Positions 34,041 to 46,940 are shown, counted from the stretch's first letter. The stretch: DNA of 64,000 nucleotides from Buxus sempervirens (GCA_947561395.2 OX387187.1:21247829-21311828), one strand, 5' to 3'. A program made the numbers and translations. The notes: generated from the sequence alone by a model not told the origin.

Positions 34041-34643
34041 AGTTACATGTGGTCATGTGCAATATATATTAAACTACCTAAATAACAAATTGATGAGATT
34101 TGATATGTTATTATTCCTTGATTGTTAGACTTGTACACGTAAGCACGGACTTGCACCACTTTTATTGATATTGAATTGTCGGTGATTTAACTGTATTTTA
34201 ACCATCCGCATGTCATGGTTTATTCCGAATGATATAAGCATGAACTGTGTTTTCATGAACATGCATGTGTTGCTTACTGAGACTTTCGTCTCATAAGTTG
34301 TTTTATCGGTTTTGTTTTCAGAGTCGTCGACTTTCGGTGCAAAGGACTGGAGTGGGGGTAAAGGAAAAGAGAAGGCACCAGGGTACAAGGAGGAGGACTA
34401 TTATCGTCTTATCTAGAGTTTCATTTCCTTATATATAGATCAGTTGTACATTTTTGGATTTGTAGACCTTGTAACTGAGACGAGTGATTAGATACCCACC
34501 ATTTTGTAATATCCAGTAGTACATGTATTTAACTTTGTAATCCATCATAGGATATTTTTTAGTGTATATATATACACTTTGATATGAACAGGTATCAACT
34601 GTTCTACCACTATCACTTGTTCAGGAAAATGTTTTGCATTACC

Positions 34644-36360
34644 GTGTTTTTATTAGGTCGAAAGGCTTACCTATAAGGACCGGGGACAAGTTAGTGCCTT
34701 GGATGGGCAGACCTGGTTCTGGATCATTATACATAATTTGTTCAAGGTGGTGGTATCCCACTGTTTAGTTTCAGCATTAACCAAATCAGCCACTGTCTCT
34801 ATCTAATTCATTCCTAATGGGTTCGATTGTGTTGTTTGGTTAGTTATAAAAGTGATCCAACTAGTACTTGAGATTTTGTTGGAGGATCCGTTAGCTACCT
34901 TCTAGCCCATTCCTTTCATGATTAGGCTCTTTGAATCATGGAGATGTTTCCAAATTAGAGAATCTGAGCCTCTCTTAGAGCTTTCCAAGTAACTCTAGTT
35001 CCAGAATAATTTTGCTATAAAAAAAGTTGTCCAGTATTTCCCTTTTTAAGATATGAGATCCCATGCTTTTTTTTAGCAATGAGGGCCTCATTGAAACTTT
35101 TCAGATTCTTAATATTGAGGCCCCCTGCTTCCTTAAGTTTGCATATATTCTCCCAAACAATTGTGTGAAGGGTCCTTTCTTTATTTGCCTTGGCAAAAAA
35201 ATTTCCTAGTTTCTTTTTCAATCCACTGTAAGGTTTTCCCAGGCATTTTCATGCAAGACATTAAGTGCCAAGGCAATACCCATGATTATAGAATTTATCA
35301 ATGCGGTTCTTCCAACTTGGGTAAGCAATCTGGCTTTCCAATTAGCCAATCTCTTGCTTATACTGTTTTCCAATTAGCCAGGCATTTTCATGCAAGACAT
35401 TATAACCTCTTTTTTGCTCTAACACCAAACACCCTTTCTAGATCCCCTCTTCCCCTGCCTTAATGCAAAGACTGAAGATAATTTCAGTTTTTGACAAATT
35501 AATTTCATGTCCAACTATGTTGCAAAAATTGTAAAGAATTAAGAGCAGTTTTTTACCTTCATATATTGTTGCTTTCCCAAAAAGAAGTATCTCATCCGCG
35601 AACAGTAAATGACATAGGGCAGGGCTCCTTTGGCTAATTCCAATGCCTTGCAAAGAATTATTCATTTTAGCTTCATGGAGAGATTAGGATAGGATCTGCT
35701 AAGTGATGATGAAGAGTTAAGGGGATAGGGGTCCCTTTGTCTTATACCTCTACTTGGTTTGAAGCTTTCTCTTAGGGATCTATTGATCATAATGGAATAA
35801 GAGACAGAAGATTTGCACTGCTTGATTAAGTAAACGTAATGATTGCAGAAACCAGAAGCTATCAGTGCCTCTCTTATTAGGGACCATCTGAGTTTGTCAT
35901 AAGCCTTAGATAAGTCGACCTTAAGAGCAAAACATCCCATATTCCCTCTTTTTCTACTTTTGATGTAGTGCATAGTTTGTTAAGCAATAATTATGTTATC
36001 ATGAATGGACCTATTTGCCATGAATGCACTCTGATTTGGGGAAATGATTTTTTCCAATAATGGTCTCATCCTATTAAACATAATTTTAGCTATAATTTTA
36101 TAGCTAAAATTACACAAGCTAATAGGCCTTAACTTACTGGATTTAGTAGGATGGTCAACCTTAGGAATAAGAGTAATAAAAGTGTGGTTGACCCCTGATT
36201 CAAGAAGACCAAACCTAAAGAAGTCTTTTATCATTTGAGTGACTCTTGAACCCATATTGCCCCAATATATTTTATAGAATAGGCGCTGATAACTATCTGG
36301 ACTTGGGCTATTTCTTAACCCCATCTCACTTATTGTACTCCGAATTTCATCATTAGCTAC
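34644..36360 (-). pseudogene. L1-type LINE, reverse transcriptase and C-terminal part
   Basis: Read on the minus strand: VANDEIRSTISEMG, then FITLIPKVDHPTKSSKLRPISLCN, SPNQSAFMANRSIHDNIIIA, KVDLSKAYDKLRWSLIREAL, the catalytic box as LLFADEILLF (the second Asp of FADD is Glu), GIGISQRSPALCHLL, and a C-terminal WENICKLKEAGGLNIKNL segment. Several stops and frame changes break it. L1 ORF2 proteins nick target DNA and reverse-transcribe their own RNA at the nick. The sequence continues at 44601 once the inserted LTR is removed. Confidence 0.85.
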
Positions 36361-36369
36361 TGTAACGCC

Positions 36370-38180
36370 TGTGAGACATGGGAAAAAATCAATCTTAATG
36401 ATTTCCTCTATCATCACACGGGATTAAATAAAACAAAGAGTCGCCACCATTCAATTTAGGTGTGAATGGACACCAAAATATTAAATAAGCACAAAAGGCA
36501 AATTTTAGGGCAGAATATCCCTCCTAAAAAAAACAACCAGAGATGGGTAAGGGGATTAAGTTATGAACAGGGGAAGGTGTTAGGCACCCCTATTCATCCA
36601 CATAAAGTGGTTGCCAGGCATTGTTCATGTTTAAAATAAAGAAAAAGCTTGCTATAAAAATCATGAAAATCACAAAAAAGAGGCAAAATTGTATGGCTTT
36701 TTCATATGAATATTCTGATTGATCCAGAACTTTCAAATATGATCATACCATTCCTAGGGTTCCATGATCAAAATAAAATTGAGATAAAATCAAATAAAAT
36801 CAATTTAAAGTGAAAAATCCAAAAATCTGGCTTCAAGTCAAAATTCTAGAAATCTAGAAAAATATGATTTTTATAAAATATTTCAAAATTTAACTTGAAC
36901 AGTCCAGAACATAGATAAAGCCCAAATTTAACATTAAATCCAAAAATTAAAACCAAAAAGACCCACGCTGATGAAAAACACCAAAAAGGGAGAATTTAGA
37001 CCGTAGGGCCTTATCTCAATAATTAAAAACGATTTAAAAATCATCTCATGAAACCCTAGAAGTTATTTTCAGGCTTCTAGATCCAGATCTACCATATTGA
37101 TCATGATAAATCCAAGATCCTAGCCTAAAACCACAAAAATCACGAAAACAGTGCTGTAGGTGCAAAAGTGGCAAAAATCCAAATTTTATCAAAAATAGGG
37201 GATCTCATGCTATAAACATCATAGATTCATGTTATTCATTCAGATATATCATAAAAAGCATTAAAACATGATCAGGATATTCAAAACAGCCACATCTCAC
37301 AAATTAGAGCACATGGGGGTCTACCCTACGGATCCACCTGTTCTCTTTTCCCCTAGTTCTCTCTTCACGTTTTACGGCTAGAGAGACTCTTGAGGTACTT
37401 AGAGATAGGTTTGGTTACACAAACACAATCACAGGCCTTATTCTATGAAAAAAACAAAAAAACAGATATGGGGTTTTATTCTAGGGATCCACCTGTTCCC
37501 CTTTCCCCTAGTTCTCTCTTCACGTTTTACGGCTAGAGAGACCCTTGAGGTACTTGGAGACAAGTTTAGGGATACAAAAATAGATATGGCCTTATTCTAC
37601 AGCAATAGAGATGATCCTATTACATCTAGAATTGAAGACAGAAAATAAAAAGGGATAGGGGACTTACCTGGATTGAGCAGGCAGAGCAGCAGGGATTCCT
37701 TTCCTTCTCTTGTAGCTTTTGATTCTTCAAAATTTCGTGGCCCTTAGCTAGAGGAAAGAGCCTCTATTTATAGACACACCCAGGGGCAATGCTGGTCCAG
37801 AAGGATATATCCTGATTCTCAGGATAGAGTGAAATACAGAGATGATGCCCATCCATAGCCATCCAAGGTGACTTCAGCGAATAAAAGACATAATCCGCTC
37901 GTTTAAAGATATATTGGACTTCAAATAAAGCTCGGAAATCGAGAGGATGACAAAACTTGCACGTGTCTTTAATGCCCGTAAATACACTACGGTCCAACGG
38001 GGACCGTATAGATACTACGGGCGCGGCTGCCCGTAGATATTTTGCGGGCAAGATCGGCCCGTGAAGTCAATACGGGCAAAGCCTGTTCATTCTATTTTTA
38101 GGCCTTTTTGACCTGTTTTAAGCTCTAATTACATGTTTTTATTATTTTCTCATTTGGCAGTGCAATTTGGGGTGTCTACA
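36370..38180 (-). repeat. LTR C: solo LTR of family I with perfect TSD
   Basis: 1,811 bp, the same length as LTR A and nearly identical in reverse complement. Flanks are ACGCC at 36365-36369 and ACGCC at 38181-38185. It landed 9 bp inside the end of the family III LTR. It carries the family X array (37974-38090) and both CGTAAAACGTG copies (37366-37376 and 37521-37531 on the plus strand as CACGTTTTACG). Confidence 0.92.
37974..38090. repeat. Palindrome array, family X, in U3 of LTR C
   Basis: Reverse-complement copy of the array at 5670-5785, with the same unit order and period. Confidence 0.88.
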
Positions 38181-38450
38181 ACGCCCCGGTTCCGGGTCCA
38201 TTCCCAAACCCGAGGTGTTATGGTAAATAAGCAAAGCAACTAAAGAAACTGGATAATTTAAAACTTTTTCTAACTTTATAATCAGAGAAAATGCGGAAAC
38301 TTGAATTCAAATTCTCTCTATTAATCAATAACCATGATTTCAATTCCATGAACAACCTACAACTATATAAACTACCCATCTACAATTAGCCCAAGATTTG
38401 ACGTCCTCGCCAAGAGTACCTGAAAAATGGGGTGAAACCGGAGTGAGAAT

Positions 38451-41400
38451 TATGAAACCCCAAAATTTTAGTATTTATATTTGGAGAAAAACAATTAATA
38501 AATTTTAATAATTAATATTTGGTGTAATTTTAGGTGGATGTTTTGCAAAAACAAATTGGGAATTTTGAAAAGTCAACCTATTTGAATCAAGAGTAAGTAA
38601 TGTTATGTTATGGTTACATTAGTCATGATATTATTCAGGAAATTTTATTAGATAAAAATATGTGGTATTGTATTTGGGTAGGATGGTAAATTAAATGATC
38701 GAAAGTCAAATAGGGTGTTGGAGTAGGCTTTTAGTGGAGTTGTGCAACATCAAATCATGAAGGAAGCTGAAAAGTTTTGAGCGCATGAAGAGTTGCCCAA
38801 TGAGAGAGTTAGAAGTCCATATGTTGCTGGAGAAGTTGGCTTTTGGACTTCTTTATGTTGCTGGAGAAATCAAAACAGCAGAAGGTTTAGAAGAAAATTT
38901 GAATATTGGTGGTGAGATTAAAAATCTGATCTGAAGAAATTCAAGTGTGTGAAGAGAACGGAGGCTCTGTTCATGGAAGAAAGGGGCGTCTAATCATGTT
39001 GATCTGAATTTTCGTCCAGATCTAGTTCCAAATCAGGTAAGTCCAATTTCAAGATGAAATTAATCTAAGCTATGTTAGGTTTTATTAAGAAATTGTTGGA
39101 AATATGAGATCAGTTGTTAAAAGTAAGTTTTATTGAAATTTCAGATCGTCGGAGAAGTTCTAGTTGTAGAAAAAAATCTGATTGTCATTACTGATTTCGT
39201 TGAAGTTGAATTTCAGCAATTTGAGGCAAGTAGCATTCGTTTCAAGGTTTCATAGATGCATTTGATGGATTTTCTTTTGAGCAACTGTTAGATTTGGTTT
39301 TAGTCGACTGAACTCATGTATCGTATAAATTGTTGGATTAGGTCATGATTTGCATTTGAATTAAAATCGAATTGGATTGTTTGGGTTTCTAGAGGAGGTA
39401 GGAGTATAATCAAATGCTTATTTAGGTTGGAATCAGGTTCAGGAGTATAAAAAAAAAATTTTGAGTTGCAGAGAAGTTAAGCTCGTTTTGTTAATGCTGG
39501 TTCTCATTCAAAGTGAATGCCTAGGGGCGCCAACCTCTAGTAGTTGGTGCCCAGCTAATGAAATCAGCCATGTGCGGCTGATCTCATTCTAGTTATATTC
39601 CAATCTTATAAAATATAAAAACTGTTCTATGAGATTTTAAATAGAGGTTAGCAACATTTGGTTGCAGATTTTTAATCAAGAAATTTATACCATTATGAAT
39701 TGGAAGAATTAAAGAGATAATCTGAGTTTTATTGTTGAAAACATGATCTACAGAAGTGGATGGCTGCTACTGGTGAATTAAAAATATAAGGTTTCTAACC
39801 TTAAAACCTAATTGTACAACCTCAATAATCACTAGCAAGGTGCTATAGGGACCTTTAAATGAATTCTTTATACTAAATTAAAATGGGAAAACTCCAGTAG
39901 ATAATCTGGTTGGGTTCTAATTTCAGCAAAGATATAACATAAGAATTCTTCGAGGAATTTGGTCGATGCATGACTTGATTAATTTTGATTATCAATAGTC
40001 TTATAATTGAAGGGTGGAGAAGTATAAATTCAGTTTTATTAAGCATGACTTTAAGTTCAGACCTGTAGAAATTTTGACTTGTGGTCTTGGGAAGGCCAGC
40101 TTGGCCAATAACAACCGTGTGCGGCTGAGATTCTAATTGAGTGTAATTTTAGTTCTACGTTATCATACTTATCCCACCAAGCTAATTCAAGCTCAATTAG
40201 CTTTCAGTAGTAATTAGAACCTTATGGAGAAAAAGTCAATAATCTTGAATAATGAATTATAGTAAGCTAGGTTCTAGTAATTGTATGTTAAAATTTTTCA
40301 GCATGTAATTGAGCCCATTAGAGCAAATTTTGTGTTTTATTATATAGGATCACTCCACCTGAGATGTTCAAGAGATAGTTGGGATTCAAGAGCTGGGAGT
40401 AACCTATGAGAATTAATTTTTGACAATAAAAGTTAGGAAGTAATTGGTACTAGAATAAATTAGTAAATGATTAGTAAATCTGAATTATTGAACTAAGAGG
40501 GATGGTCATTTGGGAAATTCTTAATCTGATGTTAATCTCATGGAATTAAATGGATTTCTATTTTGACCGGATTGTTATCTTGATTATTCCATCATAATAA
40601 AGCACTGGTTATCATCTTTATTAAAATGTATAGCACTTTTACCGGTTGTACCGAATTTTGGAGATTTTCACTGTTTGAGAATCCTAGTAGCTATTTGAGC
40701 TAGACTTGGTATTGTTAATTATAAATGATTTCATTTGCTTGAGCATTATCTTAATTTGTCTTGAGTTTAATTTTTAGCAAATCTGGACAGCTTTGACTAA
40801 TAGGGATTTCGCGTTGGAATTGTTAATGCATTTTTATTTACTCTTGGGTTTCATTTGAGAAAGTATCTTGGAAACTCCATGAGGGAGTATGTTGGTCCTG
40901 AATGGTCATGTTACGTTTGATCGCGCTCAGTTATATGTGGTTGTACACATCGTAATACTTTTTGACTTAAATCAAAGTTTTGGTTTCCCGGTTGGGTAAA
41001 TTTAAAGCTATTTAGGACTTAGTTCGTTATGGATCCATAATCTAGCTAGTAAGTGAAGTCGGTCTATTTTGTTTGGTTAAAGTCTAGCTTCCTTCATGTG
41101 TTTCCTTTATGCAGAGAGGCCTTCCATGAGGGAAGTGCTGCGAACTAAGAGGGATTTATTTTACGCGTTTCCTCCATATAAAGAGGCATTTCATGTGGGA
41201 TGTGCTGCAGCAGCTCCATTTCCACCCCATGAGGGGGGTGAGGTCTATTATTGGCAGCAGTTTTCGACAGTGGTTCTCAGAATGGATTGATATCCGTTTC
41301 CACCCTTGGAGAGGGTGAGGTCTTGTGATTTGCATCAAGAGACGATATATTGGAATCAGTTTACAGAGGTATCAGATTTGGCAAAGGTTCTCAGTTTTGG

Positions 41401-41844
41401 CAGAGGTTCTCGGACTGGACTGTTTTGGAGCTAGAACTTAACTTTACAAAGTGGACAAATTTCACGAGTCCCATATTACTTTGTGGTTTGATATTGTTTT
41501 GTCGGATTAGTCGAATTAATCGATTTATCTGTGGTTAATTGTTGAGTATGTTTTAATCGTGCATGTTTTAGAAATTAAATTAAATATATTTGAGCATGCA
41601 TGTGCTACTTGCTGAGATAGTCGTATCCCATTCCTTTTGTTTTGTTTTGTTTTCAGATTTCAGAGAGGACGATATAGGCGGGTACATGCTTGATTCAGGT
41701 GAGTTGGGGATTTTTAGTTGACTCTGATTATATTAATGTTTATTTCATGTTATCCTTCACTCTGATATAGCGATCATGTGTATAAAAGTAACCCTTTGGG
41801 AACGAGTTACGGTTTTACTAAGTAACCCGGTTCCGGGGTGTTAC
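38451..41844 (+). repeat. Solo LTR, family III (copy iii), inverted inside copy v
   Basis: 3,394 bp with ends TATGAAACCCCAAAATTTTA and CCGGTTCCGGGGTGTTACA, flanked by perfect AGAAT duplications (38446-38450 and 41845-41849). It lies inside copy v in the opposite orientation. It has a donor CAGGTAAGT (39034-39042), two hairpins at 39525-39552 and 39563-39582, and the TGCTACTTGCTGAGA...TTTTCAG acceptor block ending near 41656. No gene was recognised. Confidence 0.82.
39525..39582. repeat. Two hairpins in family III leader intron (copy iii)
   Basis: GGGCGCCAAC (39525-39534) pairs with GTTGGTGCCC (39543-39552) with one G-T pair and an 8-nt loop. ATCAGCC (39563-39569) pairs perfectly with GGCTGAT (39576-39582) around ATGTGC. 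The position matches the hairpin zone of the other family III copies, but the arm sequences differ. Confidence 0.65.
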
Positions 41845-43310
41845 AAGAATAAATCTTAACAAGTAGCAATGTACATGATGTAAAACAGTCCACAATTTTA
41901 CAATACTAGTCATGAGGTGAACGATAAAACTAAAACCACAATAAGGCAATGATACAACAATAACAATTACCAATCCATAACAGACACGTGTGACATAATA
42001 GGACTCGTGAATTGAAAGCACTTAATAAGAATATTCTTGCCCCCATAGTTCGCCACATCACGACTTACATGATAGATAGAGCCCGCACCTGCAGTCACTA
42101 CCATCTCCTCCGTCAACCATCAACGCGGACCACCCACACATGGGTTGGCGAGTACAATCCAGAGTCCAAAATAAAATCCCATCATGGGTACCGCTTCCGC
42201 GGAGGCCATACCAATCCGATCAAAGATTAATGGACCCAAAACAAACACGTCTAATACCAGTGCAAGTGCAGGTCACAAGTGATCCTCAAGCACGGCCAAA
42301 TCATAGCTCCAATGTGCGAGTCACAAGTAACCTACCAACATGACCAATATAAAGCTCGTGAAAGTCGATGTCTCATTGAAGCATACGGATGGTAACCTGA
42401 AAAATAAAACAAAACCGTTTACTGATAGCAACCTCGGCTAAGACCAGGCTGCACCTGCAGCGGTCAAGGATTGCTGCCTACGTCACCTGCACCTGCTAGT
42501 ACGACAGACCGCATACTGGGGAGCTCCGAACAAGAATAACTTACCGGCCAATTCCCTTTCACTTCCTAGCTAAGCTATGGATCCATACTAAGCATTGCCC
42601 ACTAGACACAACTCACAAATCAAAACCTTGAATAACTCAAAAATTCAATATTCAGTGATAAACCTCGTACCAATAATCACAAACGTGTCACAAGTGCTGT
42701 GTCCAGCAATAATTTCCAAAACCATGGTGTTCAACCAAAAGATATTCAAAATAACCTTTAAACAGTTCTTAAATCAAGTTCCACATCATTTAATAAGAAA
42801 AGTACAAGAGTATACACAAATTCTAAATAAAAGGTTCAGATTTGAGTCGTTTTAGTGTGAGCATACTTAGTTTATTGTTCTAATTCAGTATTCAGGTTAT
42901 TCTTTATTTCTTACAAAGTTTACTCCAAATCCTACACTTTGGTTCATTCTAAAATCTTTACTTTTAAATCCAACTAATACCCTAAATCTCCAAAACCTTT
43001 GGGTTATGTTATTGTTTCTTTCCAGAAGTTAATTTAAGTCTATTATGACTTGATAGATCCGGTTTCATACCTAGACTCTTAATGGAAATGGTCTGATTGC
43101 ATAGGTATACCCTAACTAATCTTCTTTGATTCTTATTACATTTATCATCCTAAATAATTACCCTTTTATCCAAATTTAATTCCGTTACTTCCTACATCTC
43201 AAATTACCCTATTTACAGGTGTTACAACATTAAAATTTCAAGCAAAAATCATTAGAAATTGAATCTGGGCACGAATCCCAAGTTTAGATTTTTCTGACAG
43301 TTAGTCGCTT

Positions 43311-43410
43311 GATGGGTCGCTCAGGCGACTGCTCTAGCGGTTAGGTTTCAGGTTCTGTTATTTTTCAAACGCCTATTGCCTGAGGAAACGCTCGAGCGGT
43401 GTATCGAGCG
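43311..43410. repeat. CGCTCGA hairpin zone in family III leader intron (copy v)
   Basis: Arms CGCTCGA (43389-43395) and TCGAGCG (43404-43410) with an 8-nt loop GCGGTGTA, plus a related GTCGCTCAGGCGAC palindrome just to the left. Confidence 0.7.
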
Positions 43411-44600
43411 CTCTGACTATTATCACCAGATTTCTTAGTTGCAGAAATTTCCTAACTTTCTAATCCAATTATTAATTTATTTTGATTCTAAACATCTATT
43501 TTCCATCCTAAATTATTTATGAGACAACCCTAAACTAATCCCATCATCTTTCTACATATCCTTAGTTTCTTTCTAAGTTAAAATCACCATGATCAACCTT
43601 TTCTATATTTCCTAAAGAAAGATAAATCACCAAACAATTCTTTATAAACCAGTAAGCTTTTCCTATGAAATCCAACTTCAAAACAATACGATTAAACATC
43701 AAAATCCCGAGAAAACATGCAGTTCCTCCAATTTCAAGGGTTTGCTACTTGCCTTATGATGAACCCAGATTTTTCAGAAACTTCTTCTGTGCCAGTTTTT
43801 GGAGCTCGACTGCACCCCTCTAGACTTCTCCAATTTAGATCTCCACCGTTAAGTTTGAAGTCTTCCATGAGTAGAACAAAACCCTAAAATTTCAGCCCAT
43901 TCCAACGTTGGATATTCCTAGCTCGCCGTTCGAAGTTGGCTGGTCGGCCATATCTTCAACTTCTCTTCTTTCTAATTCCTCCTTTCTTTTCTCTCTTCTC
44001 TCCTTCTATTTTTGGCTCCTATCACTTATGCACGAATTTCCCTCTCCTTCTAACTTATTTTCAAAACCTAAAACACTCTTTAAACCTCTCTTTTATAGCT
44101 TCTCTAATAGTCCAACTCTAATTAGGTTTAGCTTATTCTAATATACTTAGTGTATTCCCTCTTCTACCCTTCTTCTTAATTTAACCCCTTCAACTTTCTT
44201 TTAAAGGATCTGCTAATTAATTTTCATGCTTAATCTTATTCCTAATTTTAAATTGAACTTAGACTTTTATTATTCACTCAAATTACCTATATTTTGGACC
44301 TTAAATAGTATAATTACCATTAGGCCCTTTTTCTACCCCTTTAAGCCTTAATTTCATTATTTTACATCCAACTAAGCTAAGATTTTGTCTAATTGACTTT
44401 GTTGACTTAATAAATAATTGTCTTATCTTCTTTCATGAATTTAACAAATTTAAATGACCAAATTACCCTTCCTCTTTAAATTCCTATTTTAACCCTTATA
44501 TCTCTCTTAAATTTTCCTATTACTATATTCCTTAGTATTTTCCCCTATAATTTATTCTTAAATTATTTATTTTATTTTTAGGAAAATCCAGGGTTTTACA

Positions 44601-45658
44601 GCTATAGGGAGAAAAAGGTTTTCATTGTCAGTACCACTAATAGCAACATGGAGATTAACTCCCTCTTGATTTTTTGTTGTCTTGAGAGTTATCATGATAG
44701 ATATTGGAGAAGTACTCTAAAATTACTCTCTCAATATCTTCCATATTAGTGTAGGTATCACCATTTTTGTCTTTTATCTGGGTTATTTTATTCCTTTGTC
44801 TCTGAGCCAAAGTGGAGACATGAAAGAACTTGGTATTGATGTCTCCTTCTCTAATCCAGTTAACTTCGAATTTTTGGGTCCATAGAGTTTCGTACTGCCT
44901 AAGAGTATGAAAATATTCAAGTCTAAGCTTCTGTTCTCTAGTGATAAGTTCTCTACTCCGATTCCATCCTAATTCTTTTTGGATGTCTCTTATTTCCTAG
45001 AATAGTTTATCCACTTTTAAGTTTAAGTTTCCAACATTTTTCCTACTCCATTTCTTAAGTTCATCTCCCAATTTTTCAAGCTAATCATTGAGAGAACAGA
45101 ATCTCTTCTACCAGGTTCATTACTCCACTCTTTTTCAATGATAATTTTACATTCCGATTTCTCCATCACAAACAACTCAAACCTAAAGGGTCTTTTCTGG
45201 GACATCTTGCTTGGGATCAAGTTTAATAGGGTGGGGCTGTGATTTGAACCCAGAATGGGTTCTTGAGAAATAATCTGATTTGGGTATTTCAAAAACCATT
45301 CTGGATTGCAAAAAACATGGTCAATTTTTTCTTTGATTCTAGCTAAGCTCATTTTCCTATTATCCCGCATGAATTTGAGTCCTTTAGGACATTATTCCAT
45401 AAGGTTGCAGTCATTAATAAGATCAAAAAGAAGTTCTGCTTGATGTAACTTGGGATTGTTGCCCCCTTGTTTGTCCTTTTCCCTTAACGTGACATTGAAG
45501 TTGCTGAAGAGCATCCATGGGTTTTCAATTTGTGCTATAATGTCTTTGATTTGTGCCCACTACTCCCTCTGAGATGCAGTCGCATGACATGCTTGAACAA
45601 AGGTGACTGCCATCTCATTGGTTGTGTGTTGATTAATCACCATGTGGATCATCCCGGG
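44601..45658 (-). pseudogene. L1-type LINE, endonuclease end and linker
   Basis: On the minus strand: PWMLFSNFNVTLREKDKQGG, KIDHVFCNPEWFLKYPNQ, LGSNHSPTLLNL (the usual SDH motif reads SNH), RFELFVME, and NWIREGDINTKFFHVSTLAQRQRNK. This is the APE-type endonuclease C-terminus and the segment before the RT. Stops and small frame changes are present. The right end (CCCGGG) joins 60742 in the uninterrupted LINE. Confidence 0.82.
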
Positions 45659-45967
45659 TGTAACGCCTCGAACATAAGTCTATGTAAAACAAGCACCAAA
45701 CCCGAATCCGAAGTGATACTGGGCCCAAAGCTACTATGAAAGAGTAGAGAACTACTCTATAGGTCCACGATCTACAACAATTCAGAATTTAACAATGCGG
45801 AAACAATACACAGAGAATTATACGAGGAAACCTAGATCCAGATCCAGGAAAAACCTCGAGTCTATATGAGGCGACTAACCCTTCGAAAATCCACTATTGA
45901 ATGAAAAGACAATTACAAAGAAGTACATACTTAACCTTTACAATTGGACTCACTCAACAGCAGTTCA

Positions 45968-46187
45968 CAGTTCGAATCCACGAACTGCAACACAGCTTGA
46001 ATCCACAAGCTGCAGAACACGATCAGTCCAGATTGCAAACAATCACTCACCAGTGATCCTCAGTTCGAATCCACGAACTGCAACACAGCTTGAATCCACA
46101 AGCTGCAGAACACGATCAATCCAGATCGCAGCAATCACCTCAGAATCCACTGAGACAATCCAATGCAGTAGGAATCCACCTACGCAT
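45968..46187. repeat. Constant-loop hairpin set (AATCCA loop), 3' LTR
   Basis: Hairpins share the loop AATCCA (one is AGTCCA) but have different paired arms. CAGTTCG/CGAACTG is at 45968-45987 and 46061-46080, CAGCTTG/CAAGCTG at 45993-46012 and 46086-46105, CGATC/GATCG at 46113-46128, CTCAG/CTGAG at 46139-46154, and GTAGG/CCTAC (with outer ATGC/GCAT) at 46163-46187. A CGATC/GATTG version is at 46020-46035. Part of the set is a 93-bp direct duplication. It lies downstream of the TATA box, so the leader RNA should contain it. Confidence 0.9.
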
Positions 46188-46440
46188 CAATCAAAGCCGA
46201 TCACCAGTCCAGGCGATCACACGATCAGATGAAGTTCCGAATTGAAGAAGAATCCTCTATCTTCAATTCCAGGTGATCTATCTCAGATCTCCCCCTCACA
46301 CGATCGCCGACTCTCTAAAGACGATTTGATCGAATCTCAAACACCTCAAGATTCGAAAACAAAAAGATCCAAAGATCAAAAGTCACTACTAAAAATTACA
46401 GCACGTCTATTTAAAGAATAAAACTCAGATCGCGTCGAGC

Positions 46441-46800
46441 GCTGGTGGCGTCGTGAAACGATCGGGGTAGACGGCTGGAAGCGAACTCAAATCCCGCTCA
46501 GAACAGGTTGAATCAGTTAAGGGCGCGCTGCCAGCGAGCTGCTAGCGGGAGAGAACACGGCATGTGCACGGCTGATCATGTAATCTTCAATCTCGCTTTG
46601 CGCTACCAGCGGCGTGTCGGCGTCACCTAACGACGCAAGTGCACGTGCCTACTTTCAAAGCACTGATTCACTTATGCGCTGCCAGCGAGGTGGCAGCGGC
46701 GTTGATCTTCGCAAGTGCCTTTACAATAAAATGCTCTGTTTAGAAAATCTTCCATTTCATTGGGCTACCAGCGGCGTGGTAGTTGTGTGGCAGCATCGTC
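46441..46800. repeat. Palindrome array, family Z, in U3 of Copia 3' LTR
   Basis: Units GCT(A/G)CCA-GCGRSS-TGG(C/T)AGC begin at 46527, 46602, 46678 and 46764 (75, 76 and 86 bp apart). The unit at 46678 is perfect: GCTGCCA, loop GCGAGG, TGGCAGC. GCAAGTGC or CATGTGCACG follows most units. A degenerate unit is near 46441. Confidence 0.8.
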
Positions 46801-46922
46801 TTCTTATTCTTTTCTAAATTTACTGAATTTTCATTATTTAATCTGCACATCTTGAAGATTTATTAGAAGACATAATTTGTCAATCATTTGTCATAAAAGG
46901 AGTGTGAGTTTTCACACTTACA

Positions 46923-46940
46923 ATCTCCCCCTTGACAAAT
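46923..46940 (-). other. Polypurine tract of the Copia element
   Basis: On the minus strand CAAGGGGGAGATTG directly precedes the 3' LTR start TGTAAGTG, as expected for the plus-strand primer. Confidence 0.8.

Larger units (their letters stand above)
32264..34643 (+). repeat. LTR family III (copy ii)
   Basis: Shows the family layout: AT-rich start, TATA box (ATATAAA at 32472-32478), pyrimidine-rich leader, donor at 32767 (CATGTAAGC), a hairpin zone at 33055-33180, two tandem arrays, the TTGCTTACTGAGA block and an acceptor TTTTCAG ending at 34321. The end at about 34643 (GCATTACC) is where the LINE resumes. Ends are approximate and no TSD was found. No protein gene was recognised. Confidence 0.55.
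36361..44600 (-). repeat. Solo LTR, family III (copy v), inserted in the LINE and itself interrupted
   Basis: Ends on the minus strand are TGTAAAACCCTGGATTTTCC (44600) and a GGAACCGGGG...GTTACA end at 36361. The flanks are GCTAC (36356-36360) and GCTAT (44601-44605), a 5-bp TSD with one change. Removing solo LTR C (36370-38180) and the inverted copy at 38451-41844 leaves about 3 kb. It holds a TATA box (GCTATAAAAG near 44095), a leader with a donor-like AAGGCAAGT near 43750, and a hairpin zone at 43310-43410. No gene was seen. Confidence 0.75.
45737..46922 (-). repeat. 3' LTR of the Copia element
   Basis: On the minus strand it starts TGTAAGTGTGAAAACTCACAC and ends CTACTCTTTCA. It contains family Z palindromes in U3 (46441-46800), a TATA-like TTTAAATAG, and a set of constant-loop hairpins in the leader (45968-46187). 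Confidence 0.93.

Noticed and set aside
36370..41844. LTR C and the inverted family III copy as one foldback DNA transposon with GGTTCCGGGG ends
   Set aside because: Separate perfect TSDs (ACGCC and AGAAT) show two independent TG-CA type insertions.
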